In this document: positions 1-12,112 of the stretch, piece by piece
Numbering within the stretch: position 1 is the stretch's first letter
Layout of the letters: each line of letters begins with the position of its first letter
Assembly (NCBI GenBank): GCA_003254925.1
Contig: QANZ01035224.1
Span: 209,733 to 273,732, forward strand
Length of the DNA stretch: 64,000 bases
Direction: 5' to 3'
Origin: Chamaecrista fasciculata
Taxonomy: Eukaryota; Streptophyta; Magnoliopsida; Fabales; Fabaceae
Translations under genes and position numbers: made by a program
Notes under the pieces: model-generated
Told to the model about the DNA's origin: nothing
The model's database searches: none
Seen by the model: only the letters and a program-made list of their open reading frames with translations

Positions 1-867
1 TATATATATATATATATGTGTGTGTGTTTAGACAAAATATATTCAAACATCTTTGTTTTTTTGGTAAGAATGAGGTTGTACCTTCCGTTTCATAGCTAGA
101 GACCAATTCTCTTCAAAGTGTAGGTAGAAGTCATTGTAGTGAGTTGTATCTCTATCAGCAAAGTTTTTTTTTTTTTCATACACATTGATTTAATTGAATA
201 AATACATTATATTTAAAGAATTCAACTATATTAAATCAAAACATTATATTTAAAGAACTCAACTATCTAGTAATATTGTGCTGAATTTTATCGATGCACA
301 TATATATACTCTCTCCGGTTCATAATATCTGGGTTAGTTTTGTGGGTGCACACAGACCAAAAAAATGATTACTTCATATTGAATTTAGAAAAATATAAGA
401 TAAAAAGATTATATTACCCTTATATATTCTTTTCTATTTTCAAATGATATTTATTATTAAGAGAGAATAAGTAGGGATAAAATTGTAAAAAAATAATTAA
501 TGCTTTCTTGATTTTGTAAAACATCATAACAATTACCGTGACAAACAGACAATAATGGTAATTAAAGAAAAAGTATCTTTTTTTAGAAAAAATAATACCA
601 TGTGTTAAATGTTAATAGTGAGTAATTGATGTCTTGAGTGTCAAAAAAAAAAAAAGAGAATGAACTCGAATTTATGAGAGTAATGAATTAAGAGGTAGAG
701 GAAGAATGAATGAGAAAGAATTGAGGTGGGGTAATTAATAATATACTTATTTATTAAGAATATATGTTGATAATTAAGAGTACATCATTGAAGATGGATA
801 TGAGGTGAATGTTGAAGAGCATTGATTAATTGAAGGAGGTGGAGAAGAGTGTGATGAATAAGATTAA
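1..867. other. intergenic, 3' flank of the GRAS gene
   Basis: AT-rich sequence with no supportable gene. It opens with a TA/TG microsatellite (1-27). At 309 a Stowaway-like terminus starts directly after a TA dinucleotide (CTCTCTCCGGTTCATAATA), but I could not find the matching right end, so this would be a truncated or solo end. An A-run lies near 641-655. The part next to 868 probably includes the 3' UTR of the minus-strand GRAS gene. Confidence 0.6.
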
Positions 868-2319
868 TTAAGGAGAAGGGAACCAAGCAGAAGCAAATAC
901 AACATTGTGGCCCTTCCAAGTGAGCACAAGATGATGATCATCCTTCTTGAAACCCCACCCAGCAGCGTGCTCATCAAGCATTGCCTTCACCTCCGAAACC
1001 CCTTCCTCACTCCACCCAATCCCTTCGAACTTTGCATTCCTCATTCTTTCCTCCCACTTACTCTTCCCTTCCAATCTCTCCACTCTCTGCATTCCATCCT
1101 GCGCTATCACATTCTCTATCTTCCAACATATGTCCGCTTCGTACCATTCCCTTTGCACGCTCCCACTTCCTAAAAACGTCTCCACCGTATCGTACGGTAT
1201 CCAAAGGTAATTAAACGCCGAACGCACCCTCCCCACCAGATTCTTCGCTGTCAAATCCGCGTCTTCTTCCACTATTATCACTATCGTCGGCTCTAGGCTT
1301 CTCACCGCTCCTAGAAACATCGATCTCAACGACGACGGAATCTCGTTCTCGTATTCGTACTCGTACTCGTACATGTAATTACTAGATGATGAACACATTG
1401 AATTATCTGACCTCCTCGTTAGGGTTTCCTCCGGGATGTAATGAAGCATCATGTGACAGTTTACAACCAAGGCCTCTCTCCGGTGTCCTTCCGCCGCGAA
1501 AATCATGTGTTGCACCCGAAGGTGTTCGATTAAGTTCGCGAACCCGTCTTTGTAACTCGACGAAACCACTTTGAATTCCATCATCACATTCTTCGATCTG
1601 GCGAAGTTGACAAGCTTCGCGCCCAATTCGTCGTAGGAGAGGTCGAGCATCGGCGGGATGTGGGCGGCGGAGGCGGAGGCGGCGACGGTGAGCTTGATCA
1701 ACGGAGGGACGTCGTGGAGGGAGGCGATGGCATCGATGAGGGTGGGGATTTGCATGCAATGCGTGGAGCTCAAGTCGACGATGTGAATGACGGAGTAGCC
1801 TTCGGTGACTTCGAGGATGGCGGAATTGGCGGCGGTGAAGCCGAATCGGTGCCAGGGGGTTAAGTCGACGAAGTTGGCGAGCTCGATGACGGAGAAGGTG
1901 TGGGTGTCGATGGGGGCGGGGAGATTGGTGCGAGCGTCGGCCACTGCGGCGAGCATTTTGCAGCTGCCGGACTTGGCGGCGCGTGAGGCGAGGGCGCGGA
2001 GGAAGGCGGAGGCGAGGCGTTGGTTGGAGTCGCCGTCGGGGGGAGCGATGTTGTTGAGGACCCAAAGAATTTGCTGGGCGAGAGTGACGTCGTTGGATTC
2101 GATGGCGTTAGCACAGTGAACGAGTAATTGTTCCATGCAGCTAGCATCGCCTAAGGAGCCAAAGGACTTGTTATTATTGTTGGAGGAAGGGAAACCAGGC
2201 CAGGGTCGTCGCGTGGACCTAGGAAGAATTTGATTGTTATTTTTGTTCATGGCGAGGTTGGAAAAGGGAGTGTTATTGATTTGGTGCAAAGAGGGTAGAG
2301 GCGGTGTGAATTGCGTCAT
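868..2319 (-). CDS. SCL32: GRAS family transcription regulator, SCARECROW-LIKE 32 type
   Basis: Single-exon gene encoding 483 residues, the usual intronless layout of GRAS genes. GRAS proteins are plant nuclear transcriptional regulators. A short Asn/Pro-rich N-terminus (1-60) precedes the GRAS domain. Leucine-heptad region I starts near residue 62 (MEQLLVHCANAIE); the VHIID core appears as IHIVD at 178-182, followed by the second leucine-rich region; the PFYRE region lies around 285-400 and the SAW region at the C-terminus (LTWKGHNVVFASAWFPS, about 466-482). The closest family I recognise is SCL32. One oddity is a Tyr-Glu repeat with serines at about 310-326, between PFYRE blocks, encoded by a short hexanucleotide-like repeat. 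The coding sequence is much more GC-rich than its surroundings, which produces several long shadow frames. The start is the first ATG of the frame; the stop is TAA. Family call is firm, exact orthology less so. Confidence 0.92.
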   Translation of the reverse strand: MTQFTPPLPSLHQINNTPFSNLAMNKNNNQILPRSTRRPWPGFPSSNNNNKSFGSLGDASCMEQLLVHCANAIESNDVTLAQQILWVLNNIAPPDGDSNQRLASAFLRALASRAAKSGSCKMLAAVADARTNLPAPIDTHTFSVIELANFVDLTPWHRFGFTAANSAILEVTEGYSVIHIVDLSSTHCMQIPTLIDAIASLHDVPPLIKLTVAASASAAHIPPMLDLSYDELGAKLVNFARSKNVMMEFKVVSSSYKDGFANLIEHLRVQHMIFAAEGHRREALVVNCHMMLHYIPEETLTRRSDNSMCSSSSNYMYEYEYEYENEIPSSLRSMFLGAVRSLEPTIVIIVEEDADLTAKNLVGRVRSAFNYLWIPYDTVETFLGSGSVQREWYEADICWKIENVIAQDGMQRVERLEGKSKWEERMRNAKFEGIGWSEEGVSEVKAMLDEHAAGWGFKKDDHHLVLTWKGHNVVFASAWFPSP

Positions 2320-5300
2320 TGACTACTGATGATGAGAATGTGAGAGACAACCCCAAAATTAAAGCTAAGCTAGCTAGCTAGGAAGCAAAAGAGGAAAAGA
2401 GAATTAAACAGAAATCAGAAAGGAGGCAGAAAAAGAGAAAGTGACCTGACTAGTAGTAGTGGTGGGTACTACTGCGTTTGCTTGCCATTGGGAAACGATC
2501 CCAATTGAGGAGGGTGAAAAGCAGATAGAGCGGATGGAGTTTTGGGAGAATATCTATATTTATGTAGTATGTATGAGAACGAATCAAGGGTAAAATAGAC
2601 AGTTCAGCTTTTGAATTTTGATGGTAAGGAAAGGACTAAATAAGGCACTGATCGATGAGGTCTGGTCTGAGGATATTATTATTATTGTTATTACTATTAT
2701 TTCATTTGTTCTCCTCCAAAAGAGACTAATCAGTATCAGTAGACATCAGTAGGGGGGACTAGCCAGAGGAAGGAAGGAAGAAGCACTCATCCCGAGAAAC
2801 TCATTTTAAGTCAAATTGGGGAAAATTGACACTTCCTTGGCCAATTTCAGGCTTTTTCAGAGGGCTGCTGGCTGTTGTGGTAAAAACTAGAAACACCCAA
2901 AACCCTAAAAGCTTCAAGAAGCAAGGTGCAGGGAGGGATATATATACCTTTTAATTTTTCATGGCTAAAAGATTAGAAAACGAAAGGGCGTATATGTATA
3001 ACCCTAACCCTCAACCACCAAGTTCCTTTCATTCTCATGAGAGAGTAGTGATGATCATCTGATAATTGATATATATATTATAAGGGGAAAAGGAAGGAAT
3101 GAAAAAGAGAGCATCTGTATGTGTAGGTGTTGGATTTTGGTGGCATGTGAAGTATGCCGGCCTCCATATTGTCTCTATCTGGAAGTTGGGATTTTGTCAT
3201 CTTGTGCTATCTATATGGTGGGCAGCCTGGTTCATTTCAGGCAGTTTTTTTAACTTTTAAGCTTTTGCCTCAACTCATTCACCAATCACGGGCCACACAT
3301 TATACACACATATATACATATACATACATATACACATACATACCTACCCCTCCCCCTCTCATCTCATCTTAATCTTATAATGAACACATCATTTCTTTCG
3401 GACACTTTTCCCCTTCTTCTGTGGGTAATATTGTGAAAGATCATTTCTTACCCATATATATCTATCCAACTATATATTCCCCTGTGCGTACTCTGCAACC
3501 GCAGGAACATAATAATTCATATAACTGTCTGGTCATCAATCAAGAAAACGTTTTACCCAGAATAGATGAAAGATCAGCAGATAACGCAAAAATAAAATAA
3601 ACTAAATATATATGATCAGCGCAACATACTGATATTAATTGTTGGTTAGCGAGTGATGGAGCCATGGAGGCAATGAAAAATGAAAATATATAAGATCTGA
3701 GGTCCACCACTGAATTTTTTTTACCCATTTTCATTTCTTTGATGGCATCTTTTTCCATCAAATCCTTGGAGGCTAGCTGATAATATAAAATTCTAGTTCT
3801 CCCAATTGAATGACGTGACTATTATATATATACAAACATATTGTATTATCCACAATAGGAATCAGAACAAGAATGATGGAAATGTATAAAAATAACGTGA
3901 TTGAGTTGGAGTCGTACTTATTGTATAAATCCAAACACAGTTTATTAAGCTATATTGACGTAATGAAATGAATAATGGTGGGGGAAGGTATATATAGTAC
4001 AAGGTATCCCCTTAAGCGCATAAAATGAGAGAATAGACGAAAGCAAAATATAGTCAATATTTACTGTTCATATTGTGTGCTGTCGATTCCCATATCGGAT
4101 TATTGGTCCCCCATTTCTTCTCTAACATCGAAACCAACGTTACCTAGCTAGCTAGTTAGCTAAAACAAAATTCTTCAAATTAAACTGCATGCGTTTGATG
4201 CTTGTATTTTATGAAGCATGTTACCCCTACTGCATCTCTAGCTAATACAACATTTCTTTAAACATTCTTCAATTCAATCAATCATTCTCTCTCTTTCAAA
4301 CAGACACCCCATGCCAATGCCTTGTGTAGTATTATTCATGTGCTCTTATCCAGAGCCCAGAGGAACAGCTAACAACCCAGAAAAAAAAAAAAAAAANTTA
4401 TATTAGGTAGACTCACATTAATTTTATTTTATACAAAATATGGGCTATTAAATATTTTAGATAATTGGTATATTTAATTAATTAATCTAATTAAGATATT
4501 TTATTGAATAATTATATATTTTGTGATATTTGAGTCTAATGTGTTTGGACTGAATTTGATTTTTGAGGTGTGGTTCTCTAAGGTGGAATAGACAATAAAT
4601 GAGGAATAAGAGATTCAAAGAGTAAGGAAGCAAAATCATTCTGAAAGTCACTTTCACATCTCTCACAACTTGAAGAAACCACACTACCTTTGTGTCCCAA
4701 AAGTCATATATCATGGTAGGTTTTTTTTTCTCTTTTTTCTTTTTGTGATTATTTCTTGAAATTTAATCTTTGTAAAGATTTTATATTCACAAATCACAAC
4801 CTTTATATTCGTTTTCGCATTCAAGTTTATGAAATTCCTTAATGTTTATGAATTTCTTGTTTACTCTTAGATTGGTTGTATTTTTTGGCTTTCATATATA
4901 ACTCACGTTTTTTTTTTCATTTTGAGTGAACGTTAATATTGGAATGCTTAATTAACTGGATGATATGATGAATTTTTAAACTGATGAAAGGGCCCATGTT
5001 TGAACATATGAAGGAAAATTATGGACTAAACAAATTATATAGATAACCAATCTCCAAAATGAATTGGAAGTAATAAATAAATTATTATAGATAAATTTAC
5101 TAACCTGGAGCCAAATAAACAACCAAGAGGAAAAATCTTTTAAGAGATAACTTTGTTATCAAATATTTGATATGTCTCTAATTCAAAATTCAAATTTAAA
5201 ATAAGTATCAGATAAAATCTGATTGGCTAATCAAATACATGATTGTTAAGTATATCAATTAAACTCTACCGCAAAATAACTTAATATCTAAATTAGTAAT

Positions 5301-6717
5301 TTAATGGACCAATTACTAATAGTTTTAGGCTATGGGTTTGAGTCTTTGCCCAATAGGTATGTGGATAATTCGACCCATCACTAATTACTTAATCAGTATC
5401 AAATATGTAAATGACTTAATCAGTATAAAAAAAATCTAATAATAATTAAAAAAAAATCCAACAACATATGTATATGCGCTCTGGTTGGTCAGCAAGGAAT
5501 TAAATTAAAATTGACCGAATGCTGCGTTTGCCAAATCATGGTCTCCAAGAAATCCCAGAAAAAGCTTCATCACGTTTGTTTCTTTTAGCTGTCTCCCCTT
5601 TAAATCGCTAGCTAATTAAACTTCACGGTTTGATCAGGCCTGAAAAGGAATCTTAGAATCAAAAAGGCGATGAACTTTTTCCCGCTCTTGGTCACTCATC
5701 AACCCTATCTGTCATCATCATATAAAATAATGGCTTTGATTATTTTTGCAGTGACTCAGTTAGAAAAGGGAATGAGAAGAATCTGAAGAAAGCGAGTAAG
5801 GTGAAGCGCAAAAGTTAATGGATTGTCATTATAATAATCATGCATGAGAATTTTGAGGAGGATTCCTAAACTTAAGGTACAAGAACTAAAGGACATAAAC
5901 CGGATAAAGCAAACATTTTTGAAGCAGTTTTTTGGAATTTTTCGTAGGAGAATTCTCTGGGAATTCGCTGTATGCTGTTTCTACATGTTTAAAACAACAC
6001 TAAAAACAAAATTTGCAAGCCATGAAAGTAAGGAATGTAACCATGTGCTTTTAGATACCCGTATACCAGTTCTCTGTTTTAATTTTAAATTATACTGATA
6101 ATGAGCACGCTGGGTCAGGATATTATATATATGTTAGTTTTTAGGAGAAGAACTTACCCAAAACATAAGAAAGCCGAAGGTATAGAGACACAAACTTCGA
6201 ATGTTGAGCTATATAAATCGCAAAGGACAAATCACTCTTCTTCATCATATACTTATAGTTATATATTCTTCAACTGATCACCATGTGATGAGTATATATA
6301 TTCAAAATGTTATGATCCTGGGGGAATATTATCCAACGACCAGTCATTATTCAGTGAGTCCTTTCTATTTTCCTTTGCTTCGCTATGTATGCTTATATTA
6401 TATTATATATATATATGGCAGGGTCTTGTTCTTAATTAATTAAGTAATTAGAGTAATATTAATACATGCATGCTGATCTGACTTGATCCACAACCTTGAG
6501 CTTTTCAATTTATATATATAAGTGACAATATTCAAATATAAAATATACGTCGAGAATGGAGAGTTAGAAACTGGAAGTTAAACATAATTTTACTATTTTT
6601 AAAATATAAAATAATAACTTTTAACTGTTTATATATTTTATTTTTTTTTATCTCTTTATCATTTTTTAAAAAACCTCACATACACATTAATGCATATAAG
6701 TTCGATAATATATAATA
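2320..6717. other. intergenic region left of the first hairpin element
   Basis: Contains the 5' leader and promoter of the GRAS gene (to about 3000), then AT-rich sequence with short open frames that lack homology, codon bias or family motifs. Telomere-like AAACCCTAA-type motifs occur near 2899-2907 and 2999-3011. A poly(A) run ends at a single N (4397), which may mark an assembly join. I see no gene here. Confidence 0.6.
2555..2565 (-). promoter_or_regulatory. possible TATA box of the GRAS gene
   Basis: On the minus strand the sequence reads CATAAATATAG about 235 bases upstream of the ATG. The position fits a 5' leader of roughly 200 nt. No other evidence supports it. Confidence 0.35.
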
Positions 6718-7185
6718 GACAAAAGTATTCATTTCGTTCCCAAACTTTACACCTGTTGTCAATTTCGTCCCCAAAATTTTTTTGCTGTCAATTTCGTCCC
6801 TAATCTTTCATATTTTGGTCAATTGTATTCTTTGTTCTCACTTTAGCCAAATATCGACGACAAAATTTGTGTGGCTAATGATATATAATGTAAAATTGAT
6901 AGAAAAAAAAAACTCAAATCCTAACTTAGATTAAAAACAGGATGCAGTCTGTCGTTAATTTATTAAAAGAAGTTAGTCAAAGGATAAAATTGACGAAAAT
7001 GTGAAAGATCAGGGACGAAATTGACAGTTGATGTAAAGTTTGGGGACGAAATTGATAGCAAAAAATGATTGGGGATGAAGTTGACAGCTTGTGTAAAGTT
7101 TGGGGACGAAGTTGACAGCAAAAAAAGTTTAGGGACGAAATTGACAGTTAGTGTAAAGTTTGGAGACGAAATTAGTACTTTTGCC
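6718..7185. mobile_element. Mutator-like hairpin MITE
   Basis: A 468-base inverted-repeat element. The left terminus GACAAAAGTA pairs with the right terminus TACTTTTGCC, and the arms carry tandem subunits built on 'aaatttcgtcccc' and its complement. It is flanked by a perfect 9-base duplication TATATAATA at 6709-6717 and 7186-7194. The 9-base target site is typical of Mutator-superfamily insertions. It has no transposase, so it is non-autonomous. Short open frames inside it are repeat-derived. Confidence 0.8.
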
Positions 7186-7194
7186 TATATAATA

Positions 7195-8878
7195 TTATAT
7201 ATGGTAGCATATATATGTTCAAGTGTTTCATTGATATATAATATCACAATCAAGAATGGGCCAAGATTATATAACGACTTCTTCATATATACATTTATAT
7301 TTGATTTTATTCTGTCAATAATGATTCTTCTGCTCAATCTTTAACTAAAATATTAAGAACCATCACATGATGCTTTTCAATATTTGTTTTTAGCTAACAT
7401 GTAACATGAAATACTAAAATATATCATGATATTAAATGTTAGCATCAGGACCGTTAGCTTAATTCAAACTTGCAATACTTTTTACTAGTTTTTCATATTT
7501 ACCAAGTAGCTATTTTTATATGTTTGCCAAATATTATGAGAGTACGTAATATTATTCATTTGATTTTACGGGTAAGTCTATTACGTATAATTTTTAACCT
7601 TAAATTTTTAAATTAATAAAAGCAACGGTTTATGCCTTTCTTAATGTATGATATTTTTATGGTACACACTGTTGTCACCTACTCATTTATGTTACACTTA
7701 TACAGATACAAGTATTTGCATGGGTACGGACATGAATACGAGGTACGATTCATTTTAAAAATTATGGAATATAGGTACATACGGTAATATGTATTTAAAT
7801 ACAAAGTTATAAAATATAAATTTATATAACTTTTTTGTTATAAAAAAAATTATATAATTGTTCTTATGAATATTTTGTTCATTAATGTAAACAAAATAAA
7901 GTTCTAATATAAAAAAAATAAAAATAGATAAAAACAATGTAATATTTAAAAAGAAATAAAAAAAATTATATTTTATAATATTTTAGAAATATCTAAAAAT
8001 CTAAAAATATTAATAGAATACAGATATGGATATATATTGAATACACACTATTTTGGAAGTAGCTGGGTTGTCACACGATGAATAATATATGGCCCAATCG
8101 TAGGTGACAATGGACGAACCATTATTTTTTGTTATCAAATACAATAACAGCAGCCCAGTACACGCAAAACGAGGCCTGGAAGAGTGGGCCCAGAAGTTAA
8201 TTTTTCTATTTTGTCCAATGGTTTTGTAGAAACCAAACCATGCACACAGTGTCGGCCACTGCAGTATCAAGAGATTAGCCCACAGATCAATTTGCGAATT
8301 GCGAGGAATATACGTATTCTATTTTGCTTTCAAATTGAATCGTATTCCAAGCGATAAAGATGTGCAACATTTTCATCCATTCCTCAAACAGAAAAGAGAC
8401 ATTGCGTCATGTGGCAGAACATTTAGGTATTTTACTGTTCCTCCCTTAGTGACTACAACTACATCCACAACAAGTGGACGCGACGACGTGCGTCTGATTA
8501 AGAATGTAACTTTAGGATTAGAGTTTGAACCATTCAGTGAGCCACGTGGACACTGTCTAAACATTCGATGACGTCATCATGGATCCCCAGGTTGAGGGTG
8601 TTTTCGTTTTGGTTTTGGGTGAGCTGTAAGCAGGCTTTACAGGGAATTTCAATTTTGCCCTACTCACCTAGTCAACAACGACGGCGCCGTTTCGAAAGAT
8701 TCTCGCTCCGCTTTTCTCTCTCCGTTTTCTGTTCTGTCCATTCTCCGTCGTTTTGGGGTATACACCACGTGATTGGCACGTCGTCCACCACCCTTCATGT
8801 CCGCCTCCAGGGGGCATCGCATCTTTTTTATCCATTGTATGCCTTTTCCAACCTTAATTATTAATTTTCTTCACAATT
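7195..8878. other. intergenic, with a GC-rich island at its right end
   Basis: AT-rich up to about 8280 with nothing recognisable. From about 8400 to 8830 the composition changes to GC-rich, with G-boxes (CACGTG at 8543-8548 and 8766-8771), a TGACGTCA element at 8569-8576, a perfect 10-base palindrome ACGGCGCCGT at 8681-8690 and a CT-rich stretch after it. This resembles a plant promoter and 5' leader, but no convincing protein follows. Confidence 0.5.
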
Positions 8879-8885
8879 AAAATTA

Positions 8886-9110
8886 AGAGTAAACTAATAA
8901 ATTGGTCCCTCCGAATTGACAACTCGGTCTCTGAAAGATTGAAATGTATAATTTAGTTCCCGAAAAATCAAAATAGTATATTAATTAGTCTTTCTTATGG
9001 ACTAAATTGTATATTGTTTTAATCTTTCAGAGATAAAAGTATACCGTTTTGATCTTTCAAGAATAAATTGTATATTTCAATCTTTCATGACCAAATTGTT
9101 AGTTTACTCT
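8886..9110. mobile_element. small MITE with 22-base terminal repeats
   Basis: A 225-base element whose ends match as inverted repeats (left AGAGTAAACTAATAAATTGG, right complement AGAGTAAACTAACAATTTGG). A 7-base direct duplication AAAATTA flanks it (8879-8885 and 9111-9117). The interior alternates 'aattggtccc'-like phrases in both orientations. It has no coding capacity. The superfamily is uncertain because the duplication is AT-rich and its exact length is ambiguous. Confidence 0.7.
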
Positions 9111-9117
9111 AAAATTA

Positions 9118-12112
9118 ATTTATTTTTTCTCTTTTCAACTCATTCACCAATCACGCCTCGCCACCTCATCGTCTTTCCAGTTCTAACATTTTACTTCTCC
9201 TTTAAAATTTTTTATTATTTATATATTGGGATTAACTCGCAAGCGAACTTTTCGAAGATGACTAGGATCTAAAATGAAATTTAACTTGAACGATAAACCA
9301 AAGTATTGAACTATATCATCCAAGAAGAAATATACGGTTCATGTATATTGCAGCCAAGCACAAATAAAACCAAACTTTCGAGTTTTGGACCTCTGTTTGC
9401 TTGTGCAGGCGGCTAGGTTTCTTGAAGCGTCAAACCCTACTGTCTTCTTATACCATTGCAAACACAAGTCTATCACTAGGGTTGCTACGCGTGTCTATAA
9501 CATAACATGTACTTCACTAACAATCACGTTAAGATTAATTTGACCAATTAATAGGCAAATACTATTTTCTTATTACAACTGCTTTCTTATTGACTAGTCT
9601 ATATATAGAGCTAGATTTACAATGTTACGGATTGCGCAAATAAATGTCCCCTGTATATCACTTTTATTTTCTTTTTTCCCTTCGGTCAAAACTCAACTCA
9701 AAACCCAAAAGCGGAACTTTTCTTTTCTGTTTTTTTTTCCACCAAAAGCTTTCTCGTTTACCTGATCTATTAAATATACTATATATATAGTACGTTAATG
9801 TTTACCAAAATGCATTAAAAAGAAACCAAAAAATAAATTGTACTGGGTCAAAGAACATCAACGAATGAAATGGACAAGGACATTGTTAAAATATATTTTT
9901 TGGCATAGCTGGTTTGAAGAGCAAACAGGTCCAAAATGATTCAATAATTGAATACCAAAATGTTATTACCTTAGCCTCCCCCCGCCCTCTCTTTAAAAAA
10001 AATGTAAATGTGAGAAAGAGTACTAAGGATTTTTCCTACCCATCTAATGTGGATAGAATGAAAAGGGATAAATATTAAATTACGTATGGACCTCTATTAA
10101 TGTTAGGCTAAAAGAAGAAAAGAAATTGAAGTGCTACAGCACGCATCCACAAAACGAGAAAAAAGAAGATTAGTATATAAGGTAACATTAGCTAGCTATA
10201 GCCAGCTCTTCGAAATATGTATGCTACATAAAACGTGCTAAACTTTCTCTCTTGGTATATATATGCTCATATATCATAATGATGAAAGTTACACTCAGCC
10301 TGCATCAAGCAGCAATAATTGCCAAGATTGATAAGCCACGTACGACGACGCTCAAATAAGTAAATAAACAAAAATTAACACAGGTTTTAGATAGGTGGTT
10401 GAAGAATTGATTCCACTGTGGCTTTCATTCATGATACCTCAAACCCATTAATTAATCAAAACCAGAGCCAAAACCATATCGAGATATTTTGAAAAGCAAT
10501 TTAATAATTGAATACAATATATATACAGAGATAGTTAGCTAGGACGCCATTCAAGAATTGAAAAGGCAGGCATGTACAGTGTCTTTAGAAAAAAATATAT
10601 TAGTTAATTAATAATGATAAAGTAATTTAATAATATGGTTACGGGGAAGCCAAGCATTAGGCATCAAAAGGAATCTTAAAAAGCCAACATGAGGAGCAAA
10701 ATAGAGTGTGGCAACGTCATCCCCATTCACTTTCAGGTAGTACCAAGGTGCCCACTTGCTTCGCAACTTGCACTTACATATAAAAATTGAAATTATTTTA
10801 AAAAAAAAAAAAGTAAAAGGTCTGTGTATCGTACGCTTAACGCCCCAATTATCGCTTATCATCATGGACAATCTTTTGAGTGAAGAATTGAAGATGAGAC
10901 ATTAATTAGATGCCTACAAAGGTATCGCTATATGAGTTGTCCCAGAGATTTCTACTATTCCTTTTCATTTGTCTTATTAGTATAGATACATCCAGATTTT
11001 TCAAGATCAACGCATGCGAGAGCAAACAATCCAGAAATTATGCTTTGTTAAGTTCCTAAAAAAACACTTACAAAAAAGATAAAAAAAAATATTAATAAAG
11101 GAGAGGAGATGGCACTTACTAAGTTTTGACGCATTATTATATTTATGGGTCAATCAAGTAATGAATCATCATGATGTCCATTTGATATGAATAATGAATT
11201 ATTTTATGATATGTAGACAATTGCCGGACGAAATCAAGTAGGAGTAATCAAGTGATTATGGATGAATGAAAGAAGGATATACGATTTGTTATTTAAATTT
11301 AGTTTATAAAATAAATAAGAATATGCATGAACATGATAGTGTAGTTATATATGTTTAGTGTTACATATAATTGGGAATGTGGAGAGTGCATGGGCACCAA
11401 GAAACTTGGAATTTGTGGAGAGTAGTGTGCAAATTCAATGAAAGAGAGCGGTGGTGAAATCCGCGTCACACCTTCGCTTTCTTCACTTTGTCCTGCTTGG
11501 AATAATTTTGCTGGCCACCTCCATTCTCAATATTCCACTTCTTCCCACGTGTCACTTTCACGTTTCCCTCTTTGGCATTTTTCCTTCCCTATTTCTCCAC
11601 CGGCCACTTGCTATTTACCACGTAACCAACCCTATTCATTCATTGCTTCCTTCATCTACCAATTGTATACGCTTTTCTTTCTCTTTCTCTCTCTCTTTTC
11701 TTTTTTTTTAAGAATAAAAATAAAGCAATTCTGATTGGGTAATTAATTAAATAATGTTATGATTGGAAAATTAAAGATCTGGGAGTGAAATATATTTTGA
11801 TTATTTTCTCGAGTATAGGGTAAGGACGAAAAGAGGAGGGTCATACATACATACTCAAATCATAATATGGAGAGGGAAAGGAAAGGAAGGAAGAGAAGAC
11901 CTAGAGATTGGAAAAAAGAGCACAGAGAGTGGGAAATATGAAGGGTGAGGTTATCAAATATCAAAGGCGTTGAGTGGAAGATGAGGTGGATGTGGGGGCC
12001 ACGTACAATAGGGGGAGAAGGTTCGGTGGGGTCCATGTCAAATGCGGCGAGACGCAGGCACTCTACCTAAAGCCATTTTCTGCACTAACAATTCTGCGTT
12101 TTCCATTCATAT
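9118..12112. other. intergenic, no gene seen
   Basis: AT-rich DNA with short open frames of low complexity. A frame of 98 codons at 11438-11734 is mostly Ser/Leu/Phe-rich and resembles no family. An A-run at about 10798-10812 and AGCTAGCTA-type simple motifs are present. Nothing else is supportable. Confidence 0.55.

Noticed and set aside
1403..2065. A 220-codon frame overlapping the GRAS gene in another frame
   Set aside because: It is Arg/Pro/His-rich shadow translation of a GC-rich coding region on the same strand, with no family motifs.
5844..6443. Two short frames (84 and 80 codons)
   Set aside because: AT-rich composition, no motifs and no splice or promoter context.
6718..7185. Possible CRISPR-like array because of regularly spaced repeats
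   Set aside because: The repeats are in inverted arms with a 9-base target duplication in a plant nuclear genome; this is a MITE.
8568..8864. A small gene starting at ATG 8568 in the GC-rich island
   Set aside because: The predicted protein matches nothing I know and overlaps the promoter-like motifs; I report the island as a finding without calling a gene.
11438..11734. A 98-codon frame ending in a Phe/Leu/Ser-rich tail
   Set aside because: Low-complexity CT-rich sequence; two overlapping frames are equally open, which argues against real coding.
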